Assembly: GCF_014904815.1 (NCBI RefSeq)
Contig: NZ_JACZFR010000016.1
Span: forward strand, 61,641 to 125,640
DNA: 64,000 bases
DNA from: Microbulbifer taiwanensis
Lineage (GTDB): Bacteria; Pseudomonadota; Gammaproteobacteria; Pseudomonadales; Cellvibrionaceae
Direction of reading: 5' to 3'
Shown one piece after another: positions 29,701 to 37,492 of this stretch. A model generated the notes under the pieces. That model searched no databases and had not been told where the DNA came from. It saw nothing but the letters and a program-made list of their open reading frames with translations. The translations under genes and the position numbers were made by a program. Each line of letters starts with the position of its first letter. Position 1 is the stretch's first letter.

Positions 29701-30094
29701 CCACCGTGTGCGCTTTACCCTGCCGGGCTGGCAGAACCTGGCCGACGGTGCCAGCTGGGATCTCACCCTCAATTACTACCTGCCGGTCTCGGGCCCGCAG
29801 GCCTACACCGCCACCATCAACGGCACTACTTACGCATTGGCCTTCGAACACCCGGAGCTACCGCTGGCAGACCTGTCCGACGGTGGCACTGGCGGCGGTG
29901 GCGGTACCAGCTGCTCCAGCGCGGGCGTCAACCCCGGCGACTACCCGACCTACCCGGACTGGCCCGCCGGCGACCACGCCAATGGCAACGACCGGATAGT
30001 CCACAACGGCAGCGTCTGGCAGGCCAAGTGGTGGACCAACTCGGAACCCAGCAGCAGCGACGGCAGCTGGGAGTTTGTCTGCACCGTTGATTGA
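26735..30094 (+). CDS. Secreted multi-domain GH18 chitinase
   Basis: A 1119-residue secreted endochitinase. The signal peptide is residues 1-20 (cut after SYA). An N-terminal CBM5/12-like chitin-binding module covers about 21-85. Three Ig-like domains follow at about 89-175, 180-268 and 271-364, sharing the SVEFFVD...APYSYSWTA pattern. The GH18 barrel is about 404-892, with the catalytic signature DGVDIDYE at 558-565 and E565 as proton donor. A C-terminal beta module lies near 905-1045, then a glycine linker and a second CBM5/12-like module (1059-1119, QAKWWTNSEP). The ATG at 26735 starts a proper signal peptide; an earlier one at 26657 does not. Domain order resembles Microbulbifer and Saccharophagus chitinases. 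Confidence 0.95.
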   Translation: MKLRLAVALLSGLAAGQSYAYDCNGLPAYVDGSSYNTGDQVTNNNTAYNCTVGGWCTVGGPYEPGVGWAWTNAWSELGACDEGQDQPPQGSITSPTSGAVFIENDSVIITVDASDDSGVASVEFFVDGSSIGTDNSAPWQSSWTAVAGTPVLSALIRDDANQETLTGDVVITVNTGGPQPPQVSLDSPNDGASYTTGASITLSATASDADGSVTSVEFFVDNSSVGVDTSAPYSYSWTASQGSHTVHAVATDNDDQSTTSNSASISVNDLDNPPSVSLDSPSDGSVYDQGVSVSLSATASDAEGPVGRVDFYVGGQKVGEDSSAPFTFDWTAEAGTHSVYARAFDSAEQFTDSSAVSISVNGDPVTGDHPCRPDGLFTTPGTSPNYCDLYDAAGREKMGADHPRRIIGYFTSWRNGANGQPSYLVKDIPWGKITHINYAFAHVGSDYSVSVGNTSDPANPATGMEWPGVPGAETDGDYGYKGHFNQLSKYKEQYPDVKTLVSVGGWAETGGHFNEHGDRVADGGFYTMTTNADGSINHQGIETFANSAVDFIRTYGFDGVDIDYEYPTSMNDAGNPLDFGVANPLRAYLMDSYVVLMRVLREKLDEAGEQDNTHYMLTIASPSSGYLLRGQETMQITQYLDYVNIMTYDLHGAWNEYVGHNSALFDNGDDPELKAASVYSTSQYGGIGYLNIDWAVKYFRGSMSPGRINIGIPYYTRGWQGVSGGANGLGGSAALPNQSDCPTGTGGAAKCGYGAIGIDNMWHDLDENGQEMGAGSNPMWHAKNLENGILGSYLGDYGLDPAGDPDDALIGSYVRHYDSVSEAPWLWNDTKDVFISTEDEESMDAKVQYVIDQGVGGIMFWELAGDYDWNAAAGEYFMGSTLTSLAYDKFKTSTPYRELRSDRPLPTEAVDIQMLVDGFKLGDQNYPLNPKLYITNNTGSTIPGGTVFEFDMPTSTSDTITDQSGAGLEVIESGANAGGGNVGGADHEFHRVRFTLPGWQNLADGASWDLTLNYYLPVSGPQAYTATINGTTYALAFEHPELPLADLSDGGTGGGGGTSCSSAGVNPGDYPTYPDWPAGDHANGNDRIVHNGSVWQAKWWTNSEPSSSDGSWEFVCTVD

Positions 30095-30110
30095 GGCAGG
30101 GAAATTGCCC

Positions 30111-30188
30111 CTGTAGGAGCGGCCGGTGGCCGCGATAGGTTTCGCAGTATCCTCGGATGCTAATCGCGGCCACCGGCTGCTCCTACAG
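30111..30188. repeat. REP-like palindrome, GTAGGAGCGGC family
   Basis: CTGTAGGAGCGGCCGGTGGC on the left and its inverted counterpart ending GCTCCTACAG on the right flank a small centre that includes CGCGAT and ATCGCG. The same family occurs at 31284-31420 and in part near 63770-63815. It lies 17 bases after the chitinase stop, so it could protect the mRNA 3' end. Confidence 0.8.
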
Positions 30189-30268
30189 ACACAGTGCAAA
30201 GGTTACGGAAGTTGTTTTCACAGGAAGTTCTCTCTCGTTGTTGATCTATAGGTAATGCTCCTATATTT

Positions 30269-30293
30269 GCCCCGGTTTTCCGGGGCTTTTTTT
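30269..30293 (+). terminator. Rho-independent terminator just before the GH16 lipoprotein gene
   Basis: The perfect stem GCCCCGG (30269-30275) and CCGGGGC (30280-30286) has a TTTT loop and is followed by seven T. It is 175 bases after the chitinase stop but only 21 bases before the next start codon, leaving no room for a separate promoter in between. Confidence 0.92.
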
Positions 30294-30314
30294 GTTGTGA
30301 TCGTTAAAGGAAAT

Positions 30315-31274
30315 ATGGCCATGTATAAGAAACTGATTGCCCTGGCTACTGCGCCGTTACTCTGCCTGCAGTTGAGCGGCTGCAGCGAAGCCACACGGGA
30401 AATCGCTGCAGAGCAGCAAGCCGAGGATAAAGAAAGCCCAGCAATACTGTTCGATGATTTTTCCTATGCAAATCTGGCCGAGATGCAGAAAAACGCATGG
30501 CGCGTGCGCACCGAGACCGGGCACCCGGGCGTCAGCGGCGCGCGCTGGTCGGCCGACGGTATCTCCTTCCTGGAAGACAGTACGCAAATCGGCAACACCC
30601 TGTTGCGCCTCACCTCCTCCACCGACGGCAGCGGTGAAAACACCCAGCACACCCAGTTCTGCCACCAGCGCAAGTATCTGCAGGGCACCTATGCCGCGCG
30701 GGTTTTCTTCCGCGACGAACCTACCCAGGGCCCGGATGGCGACCAGATTATCGAAACCTTCTACGCCATCAGCCCGCTGAAGGCATCCATGGACCCAGAC
30801 TACAGTGAAATGGATTTCGAGTACCTGGCCAATGGCGGTTGGGGCGAGCAGGACAATGCCCTCTTTGCCACCAGCTGGGAAACCTTCAAACTGGACCCCT
30901 TCGAAAAAGACAACGAATATACGGTGAAACAGGGCAGCTTTGCCGGCTGGCACACGCTGGTCCTGCACGCCGCCGACAACGAGATCCGCTATTTTATCGA
31001 CGGTGAAGAATTCGCCCGTCACAGCGAACACGTCTTCCCGGAAGAGCCCATGTCCATCAACTTCAATCTCTGGTTCACCCAGGAAGGCCTGATAGAATCC
31101 GATCAACAGCGCGTTTACCAGCAGGACGTGGACTGGGTTTTCCACAGTGCCAACCAGATCCTGAGCACCGCTGAAGTCGCCCGGGCAGTCGCCGACCTGC
31201 GCGCACAACAGGTCACCTTCGCGGACACTGTGCCGGACTGGAACCCGAAACTGGAATCCCCCTGCGGCCTGTAA
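30315..31274 (+). CDS. GH16-like lipoprotein (beta-glucanase family fold)
   Basis: A 319-residue lipoprotein. The N-terminal basic residues and hydrophobic stretch end in a lipobox, LSGC, near residue 22, placing the mature protein on a membrane. The body resembles the jelly-roll of glycoside hydrolase family 16. The sequence EMDFE gives E165, D167 and E169 in the family's ExDxE active-site pattern. The following GW...WETF and LVLHAADNEIRYFIDGEEF stretches fit GH16 strands. The substrate cannot be read from sequence; laminarin- or galactan-type glycans are possible. ATG 30315 follows AAAGG; ATG 30321 is an alternative. A reading from 30255 would span the terminator and is rejected. Confidence 0.75.
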   Translation: MAMYKKLIALATAPLLCLQLSGCSEATREIAAEQQAEDKESPAILFDDFSYANLAEMQKNAWRVRTETGHPGVSGARWSADGISFLEDSTQIGNTLLRLTSSTDGSGENTQHTQFCHQRKYLQGTYAARVFFRDEPTQGPDGDQIIETFYAISPLKASMDPDYSEMDFEYLANGGWGEQDNALFATSWETFKLDPFEKDNEYTVKQGSFAGWHTLVLHAADNEIRYFIDGEEFARHSEHVFPEEPMSINFNLWFTQEGLIESDQQRVYQQDVDWVFHSANQILSTAEVARAVADLRAQQVTFADTVPDWNPKLESPCGL

Positions 31275-31283
31275 ATAATGCCC

Positions 31284-31420
31284 CTGTAGAAGCGGCGACC
31301 GCCATGGATGGCGAAAATGCCGATTTTGCAGGAGCAAAAATCGGCCCATGGCCGCGATCAATCTGTCCGGATAAACTGATCGCGGCCAATGGCGGATGGC
31401 CGCCCCGCCGTTTCTACACA
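31284..31420. repeat. Large composite REP-like palindrome, GTAGGAGCGGC family
   Basis: The outer ends are CTGTAGAAGCGGC on the left and an inverted counterpart GCCGTTTCTACA on the right. An inner inverted pair, CATGGCCGCGATCA and TGATCGCGGCCAATG, surrounds a short loop. A further small hairpin, CCGATTTTGC...GCAAAAATCGG, lies at 31320-31343. It is related to 30111-30188, so the GH16 gene is bracketed by two members. Confidence 0.75.
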
Positions 31421-31440
31421 GAGTTAAAGAAGAAGTACCC

Positions 31441-32538
31441 ATGACGAACAAGAAACAACGCCTGGCTTCGGTAGACGCACTGCGCGGCTTCGATATGTTC
31501 TGGATCATCGGTGGCGAGGCCCTGTTCGCGCCCCTGCTGGCACTCACTGGCTGGTCCCTCTTCGCCTTCGGCCACGAACAGATGCAACACTCGCAGTGGC
31601 ATGGCTTCCGCTTCTACGACCTGATTTTCCCCCTGTTTATTTTTCTCTCCGGAGTCACCCTGGGCATCGCCAACAAGTCCCTGCAGGGCCTGCCATTGGA
31701 AAACCGGTGGCCGGTCTACAGGAAAGCGATCAAGCGTCTGCTGATACTGATCGGCCTGGGAATTGTCTACAACCACGGCTGGGGCAGCGGTATTCCCGCC
31801 GACCTGTCCGAGATCCGCTACGCCAGCGTCCTCGCCCGCATCGGCTTCGCCTGGTTTTTTGCCGCGATGATCGTCTGGCACTTTGGCCCGCGGGCCCAGT
31901 ACGCCATCGCCGCCGCGATACTGCTCGGCTACTGGCTGCTGCAGGTCGGTTTCGGCCCTCTGACGCCGGCGGACTCCGTCAATAGCTGGCTGGACCAGTG
32001 CTGCCTGCCGGGTATTACCTACCTGAATCGCCCCTACGATCCCGAAGGCCTGCTCTCCACCCTGCCCTCTATCGTCAACGCCCTGGTGGGCGTCTTCGCC
32101 GGGCGCTGGCTGCGGCAGAAAGCCGGGCAGCACACAAACATACTGGTGGGGCTCGCCGCCGGCGGCCTCGCCTGCCTGCTCGTCGGGTTGCTGTGGCACC
32201 GGGTCTACCCGATCAACAAAGAGCTGTGGACCGGTTCCTTCGTCCTGATCACCAGCGCCTGCAGCCTGCTGCTGCTGGCCCTCTTCTATCTGCTCGTGGA
32301 TAGGTGGCAGTGGCGGTATTTCAATTACTTCTTCGCCGTTATCGGCTGCAATGCGATTCTGGTTTACCTGGGCACCAGCCTGGTGAACTGGCAGTACAGC
32401 AGTAACAGCCTGTTCGGTGGAATAGCCGCGGCGCTTCCGGATGCGGCCGGCACCCTGGTTATCGCCTGCGGCGTACTGCTTCTGCAGTGGCTGGTTTTGC
32501 GCTGGCTGTACCGGCGGGAAATATTTATCAGTCCCTGA
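31441..32538 (+). CDS. nagX: NagX-type N-acetylglucosamine-related transporter
   Basis: A 365-residue inner-membrane protein with about ten hydrophobic segments. It belongs to the NagX/DUF5009 group related to acyltransferase-3 and heparan-alpha-glucosaminide acetyltransferase proteins. The family start is clear: RLASVDALRGFDMFWIIGGE. The conserved HSQWHGFRFYDLIFPLFIF and SGVTLGIANKS follow. In Shewanella and relatives NagX belongs to the chitin/GlcNAc regulon and is thought to move GlcNAc across the inner membrane. Presence beside a chitinase fits. The ATG at 31441 follows AAAGAAGAAG; an earlier start at 31396 lies within the palindrome. Confidence 0.88.
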   Translation: MTNKKQRLASVDALRGFDMFWIIGGEALFAPLLALTGWSLFAFGHEQMQHSQWHGFRFYDLIFPLFIFLSGVTLGIANKSLQGLPLENRWPVYRKAIKRLLILIGLGIVYNHGWGSGIPADLSEIRYASVLARIGFAWFFAAMIVWHFGPRAQYAIAAAILLGYWLLQVGFGPLTPADSVNSWLDQCCLPGITYLNRPYDPEGLLSTLPSIVNALVGVFAGRWLRQKAGQHTNILVGLAAGGLACLLVGLLWHRVYPINKELWTGSFVLITSACSLLLLALFYLLVDRWQWRYFNYFFAVIGCNAILVYLGTSLVNWQYSSNSLFGGIAAALPDAAGTLVIACGVLLLQWLVLRWLYRREIFISP

Positions 32539-32554
32539 TTAAATCCAGCCCCTG

Positions 32555-32579
32555 GGGCCGACACGGATGCGGTCGGCCC
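32555..32579 (+). terminator. GC hairpin after nagX
   Basis: GGGCCGAC (32555-32562) pairs with GTCGGCCC (32572-32579) around a 9-base loop, 16 bases after the nagX stop. There is no T-run, so it is a weak candidate terminator. The rest of the gap to 32744 shows no other feature. Confidence 0.4.
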
Positions 32580-32744
32580 GACTCCGCAACTTTCCCGCCG
32601 CGCCATTGCCGGCGGCCGCCACGCCAGATAGAGCCACAAGCAAAAAAGTGGCGCCCCCTTCGTCACCGTATGCGCACGGCTTTGCGCTGCTCCCATCACC
32701 CGGATAGGCTATTCTCGATCGATAACGCGGCGAGCCAGGCCCCA

Positions 32745-34130
32745 ATGCAAAATACACAGCTTACCTATTCCCCGATCGATGGATCTCTCTATGTGGAAAG
32801 GCCACTGGCCGACAGGGCGCAGATTCAACAGGCCATCACTTCCGCTGCTCGCGCCCAGAAACAGTGGCGCCAGACAGGCATAGCGCACAGAGCCGCCATC
32901 TGTAGCGCCATGCTGGAGTGCTTTCTCGCCCGCAGCGACGAAATCGCCGAGCAACTCTGCTGGATGATGGGGCGCCCCATTCGCTACGCCAGGGGCGAAG
33001 TGAATGGCACAGCCGACAGAGCCCGCTATATGATCGAGATTGCGGAACAGGCCCTTGCCGATATCCGCCTGCCTGAAAAAGACGAAATCCGCTGCTATAT
33101 CAAACGCGAGCCCCTGGGGCTGGTCTATGTCATTGCGCCCTGGAATTACCCCTACCTGACCGCCATCAATACCGTCGTGCCGGCACTGATGGCCGGCAAT
33201 GGCGTACTGCTCAAACACGCCCCGCAAACACCACTGTGCGCCGAACAGCTGGTGGAATCATTTCGCGAAGCCGGGCTGCCGGACGGCCTGTTCCAGTTCC
33301 TGCACCTGAGCAGCGATAACGCCCAGTGGCTGGCCCAGCAGGCGCAGATCGACCATGTGGCCTTCACCGGTTCGGTGGCCACCGGCAGAAAGGTGGAACA
33401 GGCGCTGGCCGGCCGCTTTACCGGGCTGGGCCTGGAACTGGGCGGCAAGGATCCGGCCTATATCCGCGCGGATGCCGACCTGGGCCGCGCGGTGGAAACC
33501 GTGATCGACGGCGCCATGTTCAACTCGGGTCAATCCTGCTGCAGCATCGAGCGCATCTATGTGCACAGGGATCTCTACCCGGCTTTTATCGACAGGGCCG
33601 TCAACCTGGTGAAGCACTACCGCCTGGGGCGCCCGGACGATCCCGAAACCACCCTGGGGCCCATGGTCAGTGCCGGGGCCGCCGACTTAGTGCGCGCGCA
33701 GATTGCAGAGGCCCTGGCCGCGGGCGCAGAACCCCTGGTTGATCCGGCCCTCTTCCCGCTGGAAAAACCCGGCAGCCCCTACATGGCGCCGCAGTTGCTG
33801 GTCAATGTGAACCACAAGATGCTCGTCATGCGCGAGGAGAGTTTCGCGCCCCTGGCCGGCATCATGCCGGTGGACGACGATCGGCAGGCCATTCAACTGA
33901 TGAACGACTCGGAATTCGGCCTGTCCGCCGCGGTTTTCAGCCGCGACCTCAATGCGGCAGAGGCCATCGGCCAGCAGCTGGAAACCGGCACCTTCTTCGT
34001 CAACCGCTGCGACTACCTCGAGCCAGGCCTGGCCTGGACAGGGGTGAAAAACTCCGGCCGCGGCTGCAGCCTGTCGTCACTGGGCTACGGCCAACTGACC
34101 CGCCCCAAATCCTTTCATATCAGGCCATAA
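32745..34130 (+). CDS. Aldehyde dehydrogenase (NAD(P)-dependent)
   Basis: A 461-residue member of the aldehyde dehydrogenase superfamily, oxidising an aldehyde to the acid. The Rossmann loop is FTGSVATGRKVEQAL. The general-base glutamate is in LELGGKDPAYI. The catalytic cysteine is C265 of GQSCCSIER. APWNYPYLTAINTVVPAL is the conserved entry of the cofactor domain. The 461-residue length matches short succinate-semialdehyde-type enzymes. An iron alcohol dehydrogenase starts 15 bases downstream, so the two probably oxidise an alcohol to an acid in sequence (inference). The ATG at 32745 was chosen by family length; its ribosome site is weak. The substrate is unknown. Confidence 0.9.
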   Translation: MQNTQLTYSPIDGSLYVERPLADRAQIQQAITSAARAQKQWRQTGIAHRAAICSAMLECFLARSDEIAEQLCWMMGRPIRYARGEVNGTADRARYMIEIAEQALADIRLPEKDEIRCYIKREPLGLVYVIAPWNYPYLTAINTVVPALMAGNGVLLKHAPQTPLCAEQLVESFREAGLPDGLFQFLHLSSDNAQWLAQQAQIDHVAFTGSVATGRKVEQALAGRFTGLGLELGGKDPAYIRADADLGRAVETVIDGAMFNSGQSCCSIERIYVHRDLYPAFIDRAVNLVKHYRLGRPDDPETTLGPMVSAGAADLVRAQIAEALAAGAEPLVDPALFPLEKPGSPYMAPQLLVNVNHKMLVMREESFAPLAGIMPVDDDRQAIQLMNDSEFGLSAAVFSRDLNAAEAIGQQLETGTFFVNRCDYLEPGLAWTGVKNSGRGCSLSSLGYGQLTRPKSFHIRP

Positions 34131-34145
34131 TCAAGGCATAGCACC

Positions 34146-35354
34146 ATGGACCAGAACACTTTGCAGGCCAACTGGAACTACCCCACCAGCATCCGTGTCG
34201 GCGCGGGACGGGTGCGGGAACTGCCCGCGGCCTGCCGGGAACTGGGCATCCGGGCCCCACTGCTGGTCACCGACCCCGGCCTCGCCGCCCTGCCGATGGT
34301 GTCGGAAACCACCGAACACTGCCGGCAGCAGGGTCTGCGCTGCGGCCTGTTCTCCTCGATCAAGGGCAATCCCACCGGCACCAATGTCACGGATGGAGTC
34401 GAGTGCTACAGGGCAGGCAAACACGACGGCGTTGTCGCCTTCGGCGGCGGTTCCGCCCTGGACGCCGGCAAGGCCATCGCCCTGATGGCGGGGCAGACCC
34501 GGCCCCTGTGGAATTTCGAGGATCTGGGCGATAACTGGCAGCGGGTGGACGAACAGGGCATGGCGCCGGTGATCGCGGTGCCGACCACCGCCGGCACCGG
34601 ATCCGAAGTGGGCCGCGCCTCCGTCATTACCGACGAAGAGCGCCAGGTCAAACGCATTATCTTCCACCCGAAAATGTTGCCGGCGCTGGTTATCCTCGAT
34701 CCCCAGCTGACAGTTGGCCTGCCCGCAAACATCACCGCAGCAACGGGCATGGATGCGCTCTCCCACTCGCTGGAAGCCTTTTGCGCCCCGACTTTCCACC
34801 CGATGGCCGAGGGCATCGCCTGTGAAGCCATCCGTATGATCCGGGAGTATTTGCCGCGCGTCGTACAGAATGGCCAGGACCTCGAGGCCAGAACGCAGAT
34901 GCTGGTGGCCTCGACCATGGGCGCCACCGCTTTCCAGCGCGGGCTGGGCGCCATGCACGCCCTGGCCCACCCCCTGGGCGCCCTCTACGATAAGCACCAC
35001 GGACTGTTGAACGCCATTCTGATGCCCTATGTACTGACGGCGAATCGCCGCCAGATTGAAGTGCCCATCACCCGCCTGTGCCACTACCTGCAATTGCAAG
35101 AGGCGACCTTCGACAGTTTTCTCAGCTGGATTCTGGAAATACGCCGGCAACTGTCCATTCCCGACAACCTGGGAGAAATAGGAATAGGCGCAGAGCAGTC
35201 TGATCGGGTCGGAGAAATGGCCTTTGCCGACGCTTCTGCGGCCACCAACCCCATCACCTTTAACCAGAGTCAGTACTCAGAGCTGTTCCGGGCGGCCGTG
35301 GCCGGCAAGCTGCAGCTGGAGACGCTGGCAGATTATCCCGTCGCCATTGGGTAA
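34146..35354 (+). CDS. Iron-containing alcohol dehydrogenase
   Basis: A 402-residue group III alcohol dehydrogenase. The NAD-binding part contains VAFGGGSALDAGKAIAL and VPTTAGTGSEVGRASVI. The metal-binding helices include GMDALSHSLEAF and GAMHALAHPLGALYDKHHG, giving the expected one Asp and three His. It converts alcohols and aldehydes with NAD(P). It follows the aldehyde dehydrogenase by 15 bases and is very probably co-transcribed with it. ATAGCACC precedes the ATG with only a weak ribosome site. The length is usual and no ligand is missing. Confidence 0.92.
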   Translation: MDQNTLQANWNYPTSIRVGAGRVRELPAACRELGIRAPLLVTDPGLAALPMVSETTEHCRQQGLRCGLFSSIKGNPTGTNVTDGVECYRAGKHDGVVAFGGGSALDAGKAIALMAGQTRPLWNFEDLGDNWQRVDEQGMAPVIAVPTTAGTGSEVGRASVITDEERQVKRIIFHPKMLPALVILDPQLTVGLPANITAATGMDALSHSLEAFCAPTFHPMAEGIACEAIRMIREYLPRVVQNGQDLEARTQMLVASTMGATAFQRGLGAMHALAHPLGALYDKHHGLLNAILMPYVLTANRRQIEVPITRLCHYLQLQEATFDSFLSWILEIRRQLSIPDNLGEIGIGAEQSDRVGEMAFADASAATNPITFNQSQYSELFRAAVAGKLQLETLADYPVAIG

Positions 35355-35766
35355 AAGAAAGTACAGTACGGAGCCAGATGCAGACGCAGCGCAGGAAAAG
35401 CATCCACCTCCAACCGCATGGCGCCGGCCCGGTATCGACACATAAACCAATATATTTTTACCAGCTCCAGATTTAGCCCATCGGAAAATTTCCGTAAATT
35501 CCACTGAGTTCCCTCCACCAGAACTCCCCTCCCAAATCGATTCCTGCTCTGGGTCGCCAATTGACACTCGCAATACAAAAATAGCCAACCACGTCAACAG
35601 CCCCCTACCAAATGATTCATCCCATCCCGGAAATCCTCTACTAATATCCACGCGCAAAACAATAATGGAAATTTTCTCTGGCAAATTAATTTTTGCTAGC
35701 TTCTCAACTGCTTTTAACAACTGCCGAATTGGCGCAAATCAAACAAATTTTTGTAAAGGAATCGTC
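35355..35766. other. AT-rich gap without a supported gene
   Basis: 412 bases of markedly lower GC than the flanks. A 13-base palindrome, CGGAAAATTTCCG, lies near 35480. The region probably carries the promoter for the S15-like hydrolase at 35767, but no clear boxes were found. Short readings on either strand lack ribosome sites and family likeness. Confidence 0.5.
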
Positions 35767-37395
35767 ATGAAAATTTTACTCAATATCCCACTGATAATAA
35801 CCGCCCTATTGGGCCTGCAGGCTTCAGCCACAGCGGACGCCAATCCTGAAACCATCATCAACCCTTTTGATATTTACCAGTTCAACACAATCCCCCCCGA
35901 AGCAGGCGCCGCCGATATCACCGACCAGCTTATTCCCTCTCACGACGGGACCATTATCGATGCCAGCCTATTTATCCCAGACGGCCCGGCTCCCCTGGGT
36001 GGTTATCCGACGGTACTGCTGCCCGGCGGCTGGGGGCAGGACAAAAGCATGTATGACCTGGCTGCCGATATGCTCTCGGAAAACGGCTACCTGGTGCTGA
36101 GTTATTCCAACCGTGGATTTTCCAATTCCGGCGGACTGGCCGACGTAGCCGGGCCCGATACGCTCGGCGATATCAGCGCCCTGATCGATTGGCTGGAAAG
36201 CAACTACGCCGTCGGGAAAATCGGTCTGGGTGGAATTTCTTACGGTGGCGGAATTTCATTACTCGGGGCCGTTGCCGACGATAGGGTTGACGCTGTGGCG
36301 GCGATGTCGGCCTGGGCGGACCTGGAATTCGAACTCTACCCCAACGAAACCGTCAATTTTTTCTGGGGAAACCTGCTGCTTTCTGCGGAGAGGACAATCC
36401 CGGAGGTGGATCAGCTGTGGGAAAACATCACCGAGAGAAAAAACCTGGACCAGGTGCGGGCCTTTTCCGCCTCCCGCTCGGCGATCTACAGGATCCAGGA
36501 GTTGAACCAGCGCGACATTCCGATTCTTGTCTCTCACCAGTATGGTGACTACCTGTTCAAGCCCAACCGCATCCTGGATCTCTTCGAGGCCCTGGAGACT
36601 CCGAAAAAGCTGCTGCTCAACCCGGGCACCCATGGAGCCACTGAATCCCTCGACTCCGCGCTTTACCGGCATATATGGCACAACAACCTGCGCTGGTTCG
36701 ACCACTACCTGAAAGGTGAGGACAATGGTGTGGACAGCGAACCCTCGGTGGATATCACCACGCGCCTCGCAACCGAACGAGAACTCCACAATAACTGGCC
36801 GGTGACCGACAGCGGCGATCGCTACTTCCTGCATCCACGCCTGACACAGTTCCACGCCGGTGCCCTGTCAGAAACCCCCTACCTGGGTCTTCCACGCAAC
36901 AATACCTTCAGTGGCGGCACAGATACCGCGGCCGGCACCGGTATCCCACTGGTCTCGGCGCTGCTGGAGGGATTGGGAGTTCCGGTCGTTGCGCCCGTCG
37001 CACTGATCGGGGGACAGAACGGAATCAAGTACCACACCGCCGCCTATCCGCAGCCGTTGCAGATTCGCGGCAACCCGCAATTGGATATCTGGATAGTGCC
37101 GAGCGCACCGGAAGTGCAATTGCAGTTTCACCTGTACGACACCGATGCACTCGGCCTGGGCAAACTTATCTCCCATGTGCCGCTGACCCTGCACGAGGCG
37201 GAAGTTGGCGTGCCACAGAGAGTGGCCGTGGAATTCTTTACCACCAGCTACGACCTGCCCGCGGGCCACAGGGTCAGCCTGGTTGTAGATACTGAAAATT
37301 CGCTGCTGTACCAAAGACCTGAAAATACCGATTTCCAGGTCCAGATTCCCTACCGGATTCTGTTGCCGGCCTCGGTTTACCTTCCCCGTCTCTAA
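35767..37395 (+). CDS. Secreted S15/CocE-like serine hydrolase
   Basis: A 542-residue exported hydrolase of the X-Pro dipeptidyl-peptidase (S15)/CocE group. The signal peptide is about residues 1-23 (ending ASATA). The alpha/beta-hydrolase domain covers about 40-340: the oxyanion region is LLPGGWGQDKSMYDLA, the nucleophile S158 sits in GGISYGGG, the acid probably in SHQYGDYLFKP, and the histidine in NPGTHGATE. The C-terminal jelly-roll, about 360-542, ends with GHRVSLVVDTENSLLYQRP, typical of the family. AAAGGAATCGTC precedes the ATG. The natural substrate, peptide or ester, cannot be decided. It stands alone and converges on the MBL-fold gene. Confidence 0.85.
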   Translation: MKILLNIPLIITALLGLQASATADANPETIINPFDIYQFNTIPPEAGAADITDQLIPSHDGTIIDASLFIPDGPAPLGGYPTVLLPGGWGQDKSMYDLAADMLSENGYLVLSYSNRGFSNSGGLADVAGPDTLGDISALIDWLESNYAVGKIGLGGISYGGGISLLGAVADDRVDAVAAMSAWADLEFELYPNETVNFFWGNLLLSAERTIPEVDQLWENITERKNLDQVRAFSASRSAIYRIQELNQRDIPILVSHQYGDYLFKPNRILDLFEALETPKKLLLNPGTHGATESLDSALYRHIWHNNLRWFDHYLKGEDNGVDSEPSVDITTRLATERELHNNWPVTDSGDRYFLHPRLTQFHAGALSETPYLGLPRNNTFSGGTDTAAGTGIPLVSALLEGLGVPVVAPVALIGGQNGIKYHTAAYPQPLQIRGNPQLDIWIVPSAPEVQLQFHLYDTDALGLGKLISHVPLTLHEAEVGVPQRVAVEFFTTSYDLPAGHRVSLVVDTENSLLYQRPENTDFQVQIPYRILLPASVYLPRL

Positions 37396-37428
37396 TGGGG
37401 CGCAGGAGCGGTAAGGCTCTCAATCCCT

Positions 37429-37461
37429 CGCGCCCGGCCCGGACCATCCGGAGCGGGCGCG
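37429..37461. terminator. GC-rich hairpin between convergent genes
   Basis: CGCGCCCG (37429-37436) pairs with CGGGCGCG (37454-37461), with an inner CCGG/CCGG pair, followed on the plus strand by CTTGTTGCATTT. The T-run is poor. It sits in the 97-base gap between the hydrolase and the MBL gene and may serve both strands. Confidence 0.5.
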
Positions 37462-37492
37462 CTTGTTGCATTTGCAGTACTCTGCAACGGAA

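Noticed and set aside
30255..30314. Earlier start for the GH16 lipoprotein
   Set aside because: It would translate through an intrinsic terminator and displace the lipoprotein signal from the N-terminus.
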